Below are positions 1 to 8,505 of a stretch of DNA of 40,137 bases, in pieces. Within the stretch, counting starts at the first letter, position 1. Every line of letters begins with the position of its first letter. The notes below the pieces were generated by a model. The model had not been told where the DNA came from. It saw nothing but the letters and a program-made list of their open reading frames with translations, and did no database searches. The translations under genes were made by a program, and so were the position numbers. This DNA is from Streptomyces sp. SBT349. GTDB taxonomy: Bacteria; Actinomycetota; Actinomycetes; Streptomycetales; Streptomycetaceae. Location of the stretch: positions 1-40,137 of the forward strand of contig NZ_LAVK01000023.1 in NCBI RefSeq assembly GCF_001083795.1. Reading direction: 5' to 3'.

Positions 1-741
1 CTGCTGAGGCGCGGGGGCGGGCGCGGCCTTGGGCTCGGGCGCCGGGGCGGCCTTGGGCTCGGGCTGCGCCGGCGCCGCCGGCTGCGGGGCCGCGGGCGCG
101 GCACCCGCGGCGCCGATGACGCCGAGCTTGGCGCCGACCTCGGCCGTCTCGTCCTCGCCGACCGTGATCTCCAGCAGGGTGCCGGCGACCGGCGCGGGGA
201 TCTCGGTGTCGACCTTGTCGGTGGAGACCTCGAGCAGCGGCTCGTCGGCGTCCACCTCCTCGCCGACCGCCTTCAGCCAGCGGGTGACGGTGCCCTCGGT
301 GACCGACTCGCCCAGCGCCGGGAGCACCACGTCGGTGCCCTCGGCCCCGCCGCCCGAGGGCGCGGGTGCCTCCTGCTGCGCCGCGGGTGCGGGCGCCTGC
401 TGAGGCTCCGGCTCGGGCTCCGGCGCGGGCGCCTGCTGGGGCGCCGGCTCGGGCTCCGGCGCGGACTCGGCGGCGGGCGCCGGAGCGGCAGCCTGCCCGC
501 CCGAGCCCTCCTCGATGATCGCCAGTTCGGCGCCGACCTCGACGGTCTCGTCCTCGGCGACCCTGATGGACGACAGGACTCCGGCGGCGGGCGCGGGGAT
601 CTCGGTGTCGACCTTGTCGGTGGAGACTTCGAGCAGAGGCTCGTCCGCCTCCACATGCTCACCTTCGGCCTTCAGCCAGCGGGTGACGGTGCCCTCGGTC
701 ACGCTCTCGCCGAGCGCCGGAAGGGTTACGGAAACCGCCAT
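1..741 (-). CDS. sucB: Dihydrolipoamide acyltransferase (E2), N-terminal part
   Basis: The gene runs off the left window edge; 247 codons are visible. E2 carries lipoyl arms that move acyl groups from the E1 decarboxylase to CoA, and its lipoyl groups are reoxidised by the E3 encoded just upstream (lpdA). Two lipoyl domains are visible, each beginning [18 protein letters not shown] and each holding the lipoylated lysine in [14 protein letters not shown]. They are joined by long Ala/Pro/Glu/Gln linkers made of near-repeats (an 18-bp DNA repeat at 23-40 and 47-64). The ATG at 741 is preceded by AAGGAG eleven bases upstream. The gene lies 68 bp downstream of lpdA on the same strand, so cotranscription is likely. 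The catalytic domain is outside the window, so a succinyl-, acetyl- or branched-chain specificity cannot be told from this part; sucB is the usual assignment for this context. Confidence 0.9.
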   Translation of the reverse strand, partial: MAVSVTLPALGESVTEGTVTRWLKAEGEHVEADEPLLEVSTDKVDTEIPAPAAGVLSSIRVAEDETVEVGAELAIIEEGSGGQAAAPAPAAESAPEPEPAPQQAPAPEPEPEPQQAPAPAAQQEAPAPSGGGAEGTDVVLPALGESVTEGTVTRWLKAVGEEVDADEPLLEVSTDKVDTEIPAPVAGTLLEITVGEDETAEVGAKLGVIGAAGAAPAAPQPAAPAQPEPKAAPAPEPKAAPAPAPQQ

Positions 742-809
742 GGTTTCTGTTGCTCCTTACGAGAAAGTGTCACATCGTTACTGCGCGCTCTGGGACAACG
801 CGGCCAGGG

Positions 810-2198
810 TCAGTCGTGGGAGTGCAGCGGTTTGCCGGCCAGGGCCAGATGGGCCTCGCCGAGCGCCTCGTTCTGCGTGGGGTGGGCGTGGATCAGCTGG
901 GCCACCTCGGCGGGCAGCGCCTCCCAGTTGTAGATGAGCTGGGCCTCGCCGACCTGCTCGCCGACCCGGTCCCCGACCATGTGGATACCGACGACGGCTC
1001 CGTCCCTGACGCGGACCAGTTTGATCTCGCCGGCCGTCTTCAGGATCTTGCTCTTGCCGTTCCCCGCGAGGTTGTACTTCAGGGTGACCACCTGGTCGGC
1101 GCCGTACAGCTCCTTGGCGCGCGCCTCGGAGACACCGACCGAGGCGACCTCGGGGTGGCAGTAGGTGACCCGGGGCACGCCGTCGTAGTCGATCGGCACC
1201 GGCGAGAGCCCCGCCAGCCGCTCCGCGACGAGGATGCCCTCGGCGAAGCCGACGTGCGCGAGCTGGAGGGTCGGGACGAGGTCGCCGACGGCCGAGATCG
1301 TCGGCACGTTGGTCCGGCAGAACTCGTCCACCAGCACGAAGCCGCGGTCCGTCGCGACCCCGGCCTCCTCGTACCCCAGGCCCCCGGAGACCGGGCCGCG
1401 GCCGATGGCGACGAGCAGCAGCTCCGCCTCGAACGTCTTGCCGTTGGCCAGGGTGACCCGCACCCCGTCGTCCGTGTACTCGGCGCCCTTGAAGAACGAG
1501 CCGAGGGAGAAGCCGATGCCGCGCTTGCGGAAGGCGCGCTCCAGCAGCTTCGAGCTGTTCTCGTCCTCGGCCGGCACCAGGTGCGGCAGGCCCTCGACGA
1601 TGGTCACCTCGGCGCCGAAGGACTTCCAGACCGAGGCGAACTCGACGCCGATGACGCCGCCGCCCAGCACGATCGCGGACTTCGGCACCCGGTCCAGGAC
1701 CAGGGCGTGGTCGGAGGAGATGATCCGGTCGCCGTCGATGGTCAGGCCCGGCAGCGACCGGGGCACCGAGCCGGTCGCGAGCACTATGTGACGGCCGGTG
1801 TAGCGCGTGCCGCCGACGTCGACGGACGTCGGGGAGGAGAGCCGTCCCTCGCCCTCCACATAGGTGATCTTGCGGGAGGCCACCAGGCCCTGAAGCCCCT
1901 TGTACAGGCCGGAGACCACTCCGTCCTTGTACGCGTGGACCCCCGCGATGTCGATCCCGTCGAAGGTGCTGCGCACGCCGAACTCGGAGCCGTCGCGCGC
2001 CGCGTCCGCGATCTCCCCCGCGTGCAGCAGGGCCTTCGTGGGGATACAGCCGTTGTGCAGACAGGTGCCGCCCAGCTTGTTCTTCTCGATCAGGGCGACG
2101 TCCAGGCCCAGCTGCGAGGCTCGCAGGGCCGCGGCGTAACCGCCGCTGCCGCCACCGAGGATCACTAGGTCGAAAACGGTGCTGGCGTCGTTCGCCAC
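810..2198 (-). CDS. lpdA: Dihydrolipoamide dehydrogenase (E3)
   Basis: This FAD enzyme oxidises dihydrolipoyl groups of 2-oxoacid dehydrogenase complexes and reduces NAD+. The 462-residue protein has the expected length. The FAD-binding GGGSGG is at residues 15-20, the redox disulfide is C46/C51 in GGTCLHNGCIPTKAL, the NAD fold is around VLGGGVIGVEFASVW, and the C-terminal HAHPTQNE (H439, E444) supplies the His-Glu pair of the dimer interface. The GTG at 2198 is chosen over in-frame upstream starts because GGAGGAA lies six bases upstream and the translation before it (70 codons possible) is not family-like. It is the first gene of a lpdA-sucB unit. Its stop codon is followed by CCC (see the TGACCC finding). 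Confidence 0.96.
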   Translation of the reverse strand: MANDASTVFDLVILGGGSGGYAAALRASQLGLDVALIEKNKLGGTCLHNGCIPTKALLHAGEIADAARDGSEFGVRSTFDGIDIAGVHAYKDGVVSGLYKGLQGLVASRKITYVEGEGRLSSPTSVDVGGTRYTGRHIVLATGSVPRSLPGLTIDGDRIISSDHALVLDRVPKSAIVLGGGVIGVEFASVWKSFGAEVTIVEGLPHLVPAEDENSSKLLERAFRKRGIGFSLGSFFKGAEYTDDGVRVTLANGKTFEAELLLVAIGRGPVSGGLGYEEAGVATDRGFVLVDEFCRTNVPTISAVGDLVPTLQLAHVGFAEGILVAERLAGLSPVPIDYDGVPRVTYCHPEVASVGVSEARAKELYGADQVVTLKYNLAGNGKSKILKTAGEIKLVRVRDGAVVGIHMVGDRVGEQVGEAQLIYNWEALPAEVAQLIHAHPTQNEALGEAHLALAGKPLHSHD

Positions 2199-2375
2199 GT
2201 CACGTTCCTCCATGGATGGGTTCGCCGGGCCGGTCGACGGTGACCGGCCGACGGTCGGGTATGCGCCGCTGGTCACGCGGCGTGTGTGGCTCGTCTGGGT
2301 GGTTGAGCCTGGCCCTGTCCTGCCGGAAACCCATCTTCGCACGGTGTCCGGGACGGGCGGTTCTCCGGGGCTTGG

Positions 2376-2417
2376 CCCGCGCACTGACTCGCCCGGCCCG
2401 CGCACCGACTCGCCCGG
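2376..2417. repeat. 21-bp tandem repeat, two copies
   Basis: Two adjacent copies of a 21-bp unit (CCCGCGCAC[T/C]GACTCGCCCGG) differ at one base (2385 versus 2406). They sit in the 226-bp gap between the pepA stop and the lpdA start. The rest of this gap holds short GC-rich dyads near 2230-2260 but no promoter I can defend. Confidence 0.85.
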
Positions 2418-2424
2418 TCCTCCC

Positions 2425-3948
2425 TCAGTCCTCCAGGTCGCCGTCCGCCACCCGCTCGGCCAGCCGGACCAGCGTCCTGATGCCGGAACCGGTGCCGCCC
2501 TTGGGGGTGTAGCCGTAGGGCGCGCCCTCGTGGAACGCGGGGCCCGCGATGTCCATGTGCACCCAGGGCGTCCCGTCCGCCACGAACTCCTGGAGGAACA
2601 GCCCGGCGGAGAGACCGCCGCCCATCCGGTCCCCGACGTTCGCCACGTCGGCCACCGGCGACTTCAGGCCCTCGGCCAGGTCCGCGGGCATCGGCAGCGG
2701 CCAGGACTGCTCGCCCGCCTGCCCCGCCGTCTCGTGCACCAGCCCGCGGAACGCGTCGTCGTTGCCCATCAGGCCGAACGTGCGCTTGCCGAGCGCCACG
2801 ACCATCGCGCCCGTCAGCGTCGCCACGTCCACCAGCGCGTCGGGCGACTCCTCACAGGCCCGCGCGATCGCGTCGGCCATCACCAGGCGGCCCTCGGCGT
2901 CGGTGTTCAGCACCTCGACGGTCTTGCCGCTGTACATCGTCAGCACGTCGCCGGGGCGGACGGCCGAGCCGGACGGCATGTTCTCGGCGAGGGCCAGCCA
3001 GCCCGTGACGTTCACCTTCAGGTCCAGCCTGGCGGCGGCGACCACGGTGGACAGCACGGCGGCGGCGCCGCTCATGTCGCACTTCATCGTCTCGTTGTGG
3101 CCGACCGGCTTGAGGGAGAGGCCGCCCGAGTCGTAGGTGATGCCCTTGCCGACCAGCGCCAGCGTCGTGGTCGCGTCCGGGTGCGTGTACGCCACGCGCA
3201 CCAGCCGCGGCGGCGTCGCCGAGCCCTGCCCGACGCCCATGATGCCGCCGTAGCCGCCCTCGGCCAGCGCCGCGCCGTCCAGGACCTCCGAGGTCAGCCC
3301 GTACTCGGGGGCCGCCTCCTCCACGACCGCCGCGAAGTCGGCGGGGGAGAGCGCGTTGGGCGGGGTGTTGATCAGGTCCCTGGCCCTGGCCACCTCCTGG
3401 GCCAGCACCAGCGCCCGCTCCGCCGCCGCGGCGTGCCGCTCGTCGCCCGCGTCCGCGTCCAGCAGCGTGATCCTGGCCAGCGGCTCGCCGCTCGGACTCC
3501 CGTTCCCGCGGCTGCGGAAGGCGGTGAACGCGTACGCGCCCAGCAGCGCCCCCTCCGCAACGGCCGCGACCTCCTCGGCCCCGGCCACCGGCAGTGCGAA
3601 CGAGGCGTGGTCGGCGCCGGCCAGCGCCGCCGCCACCGCACCGGCCGCCCGGCGCAGCGCCTCCGCGCCGTACCCGTCCTCGGGGACGGCCCCGAGCCCG
3701 ACCGCGACCAGCAGCGGAACGGCCCAGCCCGAGGGGGCGGGCACGCGGGTGATCTCGTCCTCGCCGCCCTTGGCGCCGAGGGTGGCCAGGGTGTCGGCCA
3801 GCGCTCCGCCGAACGACGCGTCAACGGCCTCCGCCGCGGAGGAGCCCGGGGCGAGCAGCGGCCCGGACTCGCCCTTGGCGACGCCGATCACCACGGCGTC
3901 CGCGGGCACCGTGGTCGCGGGGAGGTTGCTGAGAGTCAGTGCTGTCAC
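2425..3948 (-). CDS. pepA: Leucyl aminopeptidase (M17 family)
   Basis: A cytosolic two-metal aminopeptidase that removes N-terminal residues from peptides. The 507-residue product has the M17 layout: a variable N-terminal domain, then a catalytic domain with the metal/catalytic lysine segment VGKGITYDSGGLSLKP and the signature NTDAEGRL. The GTG at 3948 gives the N-terminus MTALTLSNLPATTVP, typical of actinobacterial PepA; a further 29 upstream codons are open but do not look like the family. There is no strong Shine-Dalgarno sequence (GGAAC about ten bases upstream). It lies 87 bp downstream of cobS on the same strand. Some PepA proteins double as DNA-binding proteins; nothing here tests that. 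Confidence 0.95.
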   Translation of the reverse strand: MTALTLSNLPATTVPADAVVIGVAKGESGPLLAPGSSAAEAVDASFGGALADTLATLGAKGGEDEITRVPAPSGWAVPLLVAVGLGAVPEDGYGAEALRRAAGAVAAALAGADHASFALPVAGAEEVAAVAEGALLGAYAFTAFRSRGNGSPSGEPLARITLLDADAGDERHAAAAERALVLAQEVARARDLINTPPNALSPADFAAVVEEAAPEYGLTSEVLDGAALAEGGYGGIMGVGQGSATPPRLVRVAYTHPDATTTLALVGKGITYDSGGLSLKPVGHNETMKCDMSGAAAVLSTVVAAARLDLKVNVTGWLALAENMPSGSAVRPGDVLTMYSGKTVEVLNTDAEGRLVMADAIARACEESPDALVDVATLTGAMVVALGKRTFGLMGNDDAFRGLVHETAGQAGEQSWPLPMPADLAEGLKSPVADVANVGDRMGGGLSAGLFLQEFVADGTPWVHMDIAGPAFHEGAPYGYTPKGGTGSGIRTLVRLAERVADGDLED

Positions 3949-4035
3949 GGTGAAGAGTTCCGTTCTGTTCTCGACGTTCAACGTAGGGCTGTGCGGCTCA
4001 CCGGCAATCCGGCAGCAGACTACGCCGCGCCGCAC

Positions 4036-4914
4036 TCACCCCGCGCCGACGGTCAGGACCAGCAGCGTGGCCGTGGCCGTCACCTCGGCGACCGCGCCCA
4101 GCACGTCCCCGGTGATGCCGCCGAACCGCCGCACGCAGTGCGCCAGCAGCAGTTCGGCCGCCGTCAGCGCCAGGACCACGGCGGCGAGTCCGGTCACCGC
4201 GCCCGCGCCGCGCGGGTCCCCGGCCAGCGCCCCCACCCCCGTGCCCGCCCCGGCCGCCGCTGCGGCCACGGCCGCGGCCCACCGCGGGGGAACGGCCCCG
4301 GCCACGGCGGCGCCCATCCCCTCGGCCCGCGCCGCCGGGATCCCCGCGCGGCAGGCCCAGGTCAGCGCGGCGCGCGAGACAAGGCCCGCCAGCGCCACGG
4401 CGGCGAACGCCCACCCGTGCCCGTGCGCGCTCAGCTCGGCGACCGCGGCGACCTGCGCGAGCAGGGTCAGCACCAGGACCACCACGCCGAACGGGCCGAT
4501 GTCGGACCGTTTCATCACCCGCAGCGCCTCGTCGGCCGGGCGCCCGCTGCCGAGCCCGTCCGCGACATCCGCGAGCCCGTCCAGATGCAGCGCGCGGGTG
4601 GCCGCGGCCATCACCGCGACGGCGAGAACGGCGGTCAGCAGGGGCCCGGCCTCCAGGAGCGGCAGCGTCCAGGCGACCGCGCCCCCCGCGAGGCCGACCG
4701 CGAGCCCGGCCGCCGGCGCGCACAGCATCCCGGCGCGCGCGGTGGCCCGGTCCCAGCGGGGGCCCGCCACGGGCAGCACGGTGAGCGCGGAGAACGCGAA
4801 CCGCAGCCCGTCGGCGGCCGAGGCGCGGCCGGACCCCGGCGGGTCCGGCGGGTCGGGGGGGTCCGGCGGGTCCGCTGGGAGGGGAGGCGGCGGCGGGGGC
4901 GGCGTGGCGTTCAT
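4036..4914 (-). CDS. cobS: Adenosylcobinamide-GDP ribazoletransferase
   Basis: CobS is an integral membrane enzyme that joins adenosylcobinamide-GDP to alpha-ribazole (phosphate), the last joining step of the cobamide nucleotide loop. The 292-residue protein has the conserved acidic segment DGLADVADGLGSGRP followed by KRSDIGPFG, and several Ala/Leu/Val-rich membrane segments. The ATG at 4914 gives an unusual proline head (MNATPPPPPPPLPADPP followed by PDPP repeats, encoded by a GGGTCC-rich tandem tract at 4840-4905) before the normal CobS start near DGLRFAFSALT. No Shine-Dalgarno sequence is seen; TACCCT lies eight bases upstream, so the message may be leaderless. It is divergent from the membrane protein at 4949 with only 34 bp between. 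Partner enzymes CobT and CobU lie at 5753-8123. Confidence 0.93.
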   Translation of the reverse strand: MNATPPPPPPPLPADPPDPPDPPDPPGSGRASAADGLRFAFSALTVLPVAGPRWDRATARAGMLCAPAAGLAVGLAGGAVAWTLPLLEAGPLLTAVLAVAVMAAATRALHLDGLADVADGLGSGRPADEALRVMKRSDIGPFGVVVLVLTLLAQVAAVAELSAHGHGWAFAAVALAGLVSRAALTWACRAGIPAARAEGMGAAVAGAVPPRWAAAVAAAAAGAGTGVGALAGDPRGAGAVTGLAAVVLALTAAELLLAHCVRRFGGITGDVLGAVAEVTATATLLVLTVGAG

Positions 4915-4922
4915 CGTCGGGC

Positions 4923-4928
4923 AGGGTA
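4923..4928 (-). promoter_or_regulatory. Candidate -10 element of a leaderless cobS transcript
   Basis: On the minus strand TACCCT (TANNNT pattern) ends eight bases before the cobS ATG, and no Shine-Dalgarno sequence lies in that interval. Spacing of this kind suits initiation at the start codon itself. I see no convincing -35 element. Confidence 0.35.
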
Positions 4929-4948
4929 GCGCCAGACCCTGGGGTCCC

Positions 4949-5743
4949 ATGGAGGACTGGTGGGATCGCAACATCATCGAGCCCGGGAAGCTGCCGCTGC
5001 TGCTGGCGCTGGCCGCGTTCGTCATCACCTTCGCGGTGGTCCGCTGCATCACGCGGCTGATCCGCGCCGGGCGCGGGCCGTTCCACGACATCTCCTCGGG
5101 CGGGCAGCACATCCACCACGTCGTCCCCGGGGTGCTGCTCATGTGCGTCGGCGGCTTCGGCGGGGTCGCCTCGGGCGGCGACGGGTGGCACGCCGCGGCG
5201 ACGGCGGTGGTGTTCGGCATCGGCGCGGGTCTCGTGCTCGACGAGTTCGCGCTGATCCTCTACCTGCAGGACGTCTACTGGACCGAGCTGGGCCGCAAGA
5301 GCGTCGAGATCGTGGTCCTGACGACCTCGCTGGTCGGGATCCTGCTGACGGGCCTGGTGCCGCTGGGCGTGAACGACCTGACCCCGGGGGAGCGCCTGAA
5401 CCGCGGCGGCCTGGTCGTCGCGTTCCTGCTGAACGTGCTGCTGGTGCTGGTCTGCCTGCTCAAAGGGAAGCTGCGGGTCGCGGTGCTCGGCATGCTGGTG
5501 CCGCCGTTCGCCGTGGTCGGCGCCCTGCGCCTGGCCCGCCCCGACTCCCTGTGGGCCAAGCGCCTCTACCGGCGCCACCCGCGCCTGCGGGCGCGGTCCG
5601 AGCGCAGGACCCGACGCCACGACGCCCGCTGGGGCCGCCCCCGCCGCTGGGCCGACCAGGTCCTCGGCGGCATCCCGGAACAGGACGGCGCGGGCGGGAA
5701 CGGCGGTGGCGACAAGGGCGACGAGGGCGAGAGGCGCCGCTGA
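4949..5743 (+). CDS. Polytopic membrane protein of unknown function
   Basis: I do not recognise a named family. The 264-residue product has about six hydrophobic segments (roughly 14-34, 56-74, 82-104, 119-141, 154-172, 175-193). A His-rich motif GGQHIHHVVPG (H54, H56, H57) precedes segment 2, and conserved-looking acidic residues occur in LVLDEFALILYLQDVYW. The C-terminal 65 residues are strongly basic and then Gly/Asp-rich, probably cytoplasmic. The ATG at 4949 gives the expected short soluble head MEDWWDRNI; a longer upstream reading frame exists but overlaps cobS. It is enclosed by cobS (divergent, 34 bp away) and cobT (convergent, stop codons 9 bp apart), so a link with membrane steps of cobamide assembly is possible but only by context. 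The HxHH motif could bind a metal; that is inference. Confidence 0.85.
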   Translation: MEDWWDRNIIEPGKLPLLLALAAFVITFAVVRCITRLIRAGRGPFHDISSGGQHIHHVVPGVLLMCVGGFGGVASGGDGWHAAATAVVFGIGAGLVLDEFALILYLQDVYWTELGRKSVEIVVLTTSLVGILLTGLVPLGVNDLTPGERLNRGGLVVAFLLNVLLVLVCLLKGKLRVAVLGMLVPPFAVVGALRLARPDSLWAKRLYRRHPRLRARSERRTRRHDARWGRPRRWADQVLGGIPEQDGAGGNGGGDKGDEGERRR

Positions 5744-5756
5744 CCCACCGGGTCAG
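5740..5756. terminator. Hairpin shared by two convergent stop codons
   Basis: A perfect 7-bp inverted repeat CTGACCC-ACC-GGGTCAG. The left arm contains the TGA of the membrane protein (5741-5743) and the right arm contains the TGA of cobT read on the minus strand (5753-5755). It is the only structure between the two genes and may act as a minimal two-way terminator. No T-tract follows, as is usual in high-GC actinobacteria. Confidence 0.6.
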
Positions 5757-6883
5757 GTGGCCTCGGCGATCGCGTCCGCGCGCCCGCTCTCGTCCGCCGT
5801 CGCCTCGGGGGCCGCGGGGCTCGGCTTGCGCTCCGGCCGCTCGGGAAGCTCCGCCGCCAGGGCGGCGGCCGCGCGGACGAGGGGCAGCGCGAGCAGGCCG
5901 CCCGCGCCCTCGCCCACCGTGATCCCGTGATCGAGCAGGGGCTCGCTCGCCATCCGGTCCAGGGCCTTGGCCTGCCCCGGCTCGCCGCTCGCCTGGCCGG
6001 TCAGCCACCAGTCGGGCGCGCGGAACGCGATCCGCTGGCCGACCAGGGCGCACGCGGCCGAGACCACGCCGTCGAGCAGCACGGGCGTGCGCCGCACCGC
6101 GCACTGGAGGAGGAAGCCGGTCATGGCCGTCAGGTCGGCGCCGCCGACCGCGGCGGCCAGCTGGAGCTGGTCGCCGAGCGCCGGCCTGGCCCGGCGCAGC
6201 CCGTCGCGGATGGCCGCGCACTTGCGCATCCAGGCGAGGTCGTCGATGCGGGCGCCGCCGCGCCCGGTCACCACCGAGGCGTCGGTGCCGCACATGGCGG
6301 CGATCAGCACGCCGGCGGCCGTCGTGCCGCCGACCGAGATGTCGCCCAGCACCAGCAGGTCGGTGCCCGCGTCGGCCTCCTCGTCCGCGATGGCCATGCC
6401 GGCGCCGAAGGCCCGCACCGCCTCCTCGGCGGTGAGCGCGTCCTCGATGTCCAGGCGACCCGAGCCGCGGCGCACCCGGTGCCGGGTGACCTCCTCCGGC
6501 AGCTCCTCACGCGGGCAGTCGAGCGAGAGGTCGGCCACGCGCAGCGGCACCCCGGCCTGGCGGGCCAGCACGGCGGCCGGGCTCGCCCCGTCGAGCACGG
6601 CGCGCACCAGCGTGGCGGCGCTCCCCGCGGGGCGGGCGGAGACGCCGAGCTCGGCCACCCCGTGGTCGCCCGCGAAGAGCACGGCCCGCGGACGCTGCAC
6701 CGGCGCGACCGGCACCCGGCCCTGCGCGGCGGCCAGCCAGACGCCGAGGTCGTCCAGGCGGCCAAGCGCCTTGGGAGGCAGGCCCGTTCGCGTCCGCCGC
6801 TCCTCGGCCTTACGCCGAACCCGGATACTCGGGCGCTCGATGAGGTCCCCGAAGTCGTCGAGATTGAGACCGCCGTCACTCAT
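5753..6883 (-). CDS. cobT: Nicotinate-nucleotide--dimethylbenzimidazole phosphoribosyltransferase
   Basis: CobT makes alpha-ribazole 5'-phosphate from the lower-ligand base and nicotinate mononucleotide, with the alpha-configuration needed for cobamides. The 376-residue protein contains VLFAGDHGVAELGVSA near residue 70, LLVLGDISVGGTTAAGVL in the middle, and VGEGAGGLLALPL near the C-terminus with the expected catalytic glutamate. The N-terminal 45 residues (MSDGGLNLDDFGDL onward) extend beyond a minimal CobT. The ATG at 6883 begins 34 bp downstream of the cobU stop. No close Shine-Dalgarno sequence is seen, but TAGTCT lies seven bases upstream of the ATG, so separate leaderless initiation is possible. 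The final stop lies in the hairpin at 5740-5756. Confidence 0.94.
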   Translation of the reverse strand: MSDGGLNLDDFGDLIERPSIRVRRKAEERRTRTGLPPKALGRLDDLGVWLAAAQGRVPVAPVQRPRAVLFAGDHGVAELGVSARPAGSAATLVRAVLDGASPAAVLARQAGVPLRVADLSLDCPREELPEEVTRHRVRRGSGRLDIEDALTAEEAVRAFGAGMAIADEEADAGTDLLVLGDISVGGTTAAGVLIAAMCGTDASVVTGRGGARIDDLAWMRKCAAIRDGLRRARPALGDQLQLAAAVGGADLTAMTGFLLQCAVRRTPVLLDGVVSAACALVGQRIAFRAPDWWLTGQASGEPGQAKALDRMASEPLLDHGITVGEGAGGLLALPLVRAAAALAAELPERPERKPSPAAPEATADESGRADAIAEAT

Positions 6884-6917
6884 GCGCACGAGACTACCGC
6901 GCCCCTCCGCACGCCTC

Positions 6918-8123
6918 TCACGGCTGCTCCCGCAGCGGCAGGACGGTCCCCGCGACGGCCAGCAGCACATGTTCGCACTCGGCGGCCACCGCGGCGTTCA
7001 GACGGCCGAGTTCGTCGCGGAACCGCCGCCCGGCCGCGGTCGCGGGGACCACGCCCGAGCCCGCCTCGTTGCTCACCAGCACCACCGTGCGCCGCGTGGC
7101 CCGCAGCGCCGCGCACAGGGCCGTCGTGCGCTCCCCGAGCGCCTGGGCGCCCTTCCGCGCCCACCGCTCCTCGTCCCAGGCACCCACGGCGTCCAACGCG
7201 TCGGTCAGCCACAGCGCCAGACAGTCGATCAGCAGCGGCGGCCCCTCCTCCTCGGCCAGCAGCGGCACCAGGTCGCAGGTCTCCACCGTGGTCCAGCCCG
7301 GCGGGCGCCGCGCGCGGTGGTCCGCGACCCGCTCCGCCCACTCCGCGTCGCCCTCCCGCCGACCGCCGGTGGCCACATAGACCACCTCGGGGAACGCCGC
7401 CAGCCTCCGTTCCGCCTCCGTCGACTTCCCGGACCGCGCGCCGCCCAGCACCAGCGTGCGCCGGGGCACGTCGGGGACCTCCCGCAGGTCGCCCACCGTC
7501 AGCGTCGCGCCGTCCCGTTCGGCGCGCGCCCCCGCCGCCGCCAGCCTCCGGCGCAGCTCGGCCCCCGGCTGCACGTCGTGGTCCAGGTGAACGGCGACCA
7601 CGTCGCTGGTCAGCGAGGCGGCGCCGGTGGCGCGCAGCCGGGCCAGCGCGTCGGGCCGCCCCGCCACGTCCAGCAGGCACAGGTCGTACGGCGGCCCCTC
7701 CACCGACCCGGCCGGCGCGGCCCCCGGCGGCAGGTACAGGATCCGGCCGCCGTCCGGGCCCGTCACCGCGTAGCCCGTGCCGGGCGCGTCCACCGCGAGC
7801 CCCCGCACCCGGTGCCCGCTCAGCAGCGTGAGTTCGCGGCCGTCCGGCAGCCGCACGGGGGCGGGCAGTTCCGCGGGGATCTCCACGGCGGGCCCGTCGT
7901 GAGGGTGGCTCAACAGCACCTGCCGCACGCCGTGCAGTGACTGCCCCGCGCGGGCGGCCGACAGCGCGAGCCCCGGAGTGAGATCGAGTAGAAGCACGCC
8001 GTCGCACAACAGCGCTGTGGCGGTGCGCACTTCATCGACCAGCGCGCGGGCGCACGCCGCGCAGGGGCAGCCGGGGCGGGGAAGTCCGGCCGGGGCGCCG
8101 GTACCGAGCAGAGTGACGTACAC
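6918..8123 (-). CDS. cobU: Metallo-beta-lactamase-like domain fused to CobU kinase/guanylyltransferase
   Basis: The C-terminal domain (about 222-401) is CobU, which phosphorylates adenosylcobinamide and then transfers GMP to it: P-loop GGARSGKS at 227-234, VYVATGGRREGDAEWAERV, and ADHRARRP whose H269 matches the guanylylated histidine. The N-terminal domain (1 to about 215) resembles PhnP-type metallo-beta-lactamase proteins: LLGTGAPAGLPRPGCPCAACARA keeps the C19/C21/C24 zinc cluster of PhnP. The metal motif HxHxDH is degraded to HPHDGP (H73, H75; Asp and last His lost), and the later metal Asp is replaced in ILYLPPG. GTG at 8123 is preceded by AGGAGAGG. The N-terminal half may be structural or have altered chemistry; its role is unknown to me. 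It is upstream of cobT on the same strand. Confidence 0.9.
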   Translation of the reverse strand: MYVTLLGTGAPAGLPRPGCPCAACARALVDEVRTATALLCDGVLLLDLTPGLALSAARAGQSLHGVRQVLLSHPHDGPAVEIPAELPAPVRLPDGRELTLLSGHRVRGLAVDAPGTGYAVTGPDGGRILYLPPGAAPAGSVEGPPYDLCLLDVAGRPDALARLRATGAASLTSDVVAVHLDHDVQPGAELRRRLAAAGARAERDGATLTVGDLREVPDVPRRTLVLGGARSGKSTEAERRLAAFPEVVYVATGGRREGDAEWAERVADHRARRPPGWTTVETCDLVPLLAEEEGPPLLIDCLALWLTDALDAVGAWDEERWARKGAQALGERTTALCAALRATRRTVVLVSNEAGSGVVPATAAGRRFRDELGRLNAAVAAECEHVLLAVAGTVLPLREQP

Positions 8124-8273
8124 CCCGCGATCCTCTCCTGCCCGCTCCCCGGTCGCGCCCGGTCGTGCGCGCGGTGGTGCGCGGGGAGCGGTGGCCGTGA
8201 TTTAGTCTGCGATCAGGCAGTCGGGCCATCAGTCAGTCGGGCAGGAACAGTCGGCAGGAAGCGGAGGCTTCGC

Positions 8274-8486
8274 ATGGCGTGGGAGTGGCGGTTCGAGAAG
8301 GCGGACGGCACGACGACCGAGCCGACGCAGGCCCCGGGCGACTTCGGGACCCAGGGCGACGCCGAATCCTGGATCGGGGAGATCTGGGCCGAGCTGCTGA
8401 CCGAGGGGGTGGATCAGGTGACGCTCCTGGAGGACGGCAACAAGATCTACGGCCCGATGAGTCTGCACGCCGCGGCCGAGAGCTGA
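8274..8486 (+). CDS. Small hypothetical protein, 70 residues
   Basis: The ATG at 8274 is preceded by GGAGG seven bases upstream, and codon positions show the expected GC bias. The product (MAWEWRFEKADGTT...) is acidic, has no signal peptide or membrane segment, contains two Trp-rich stretches (WEWRF, SWIGEIWAELL) and reads like a single small folded domain. I do not assign a function. The 150-bp region upstream holds three copies of CAGTCGG at 8218, 8234 and 8248, next to the ribosome-binding site. It is convergent with htrA. Confidence 0.75.
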   Translation: MAWEWRFEKADGTTTEPTQAPGDFGTQGDAESWIGEIWAELLTEGVDQVTLLEDGNKIYGPMSLHAAAES

Positions 8487-8505
8487 GGGCCCCCCGCCGC
8501 ACGCT

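Noticed and set aside
2179..4929. Very long open frame (916 codons) on the plus strand over pepA and cobS
   Set aside because: It is the GC-rich shadow of two well-supported minus-strand genes, with a His/Arg/Gly-rich nonsense-like translation and no ribosome-binding site.
4036..8123. Cobalamin riboswitch for the cob genes
   Set aside because: The gaps before cobS (34 bp), cobT (34 bp) and cobU (150 bp) show no B12-box-like sequence and two are too short to hold the aptamer.
8218..8254. Three CAGTCGG repeats before the 70-residue gene
   Set aside because: Too short and irregularly spaced (16 and 14 bases) in GC-rich DNA to claim as an operator.
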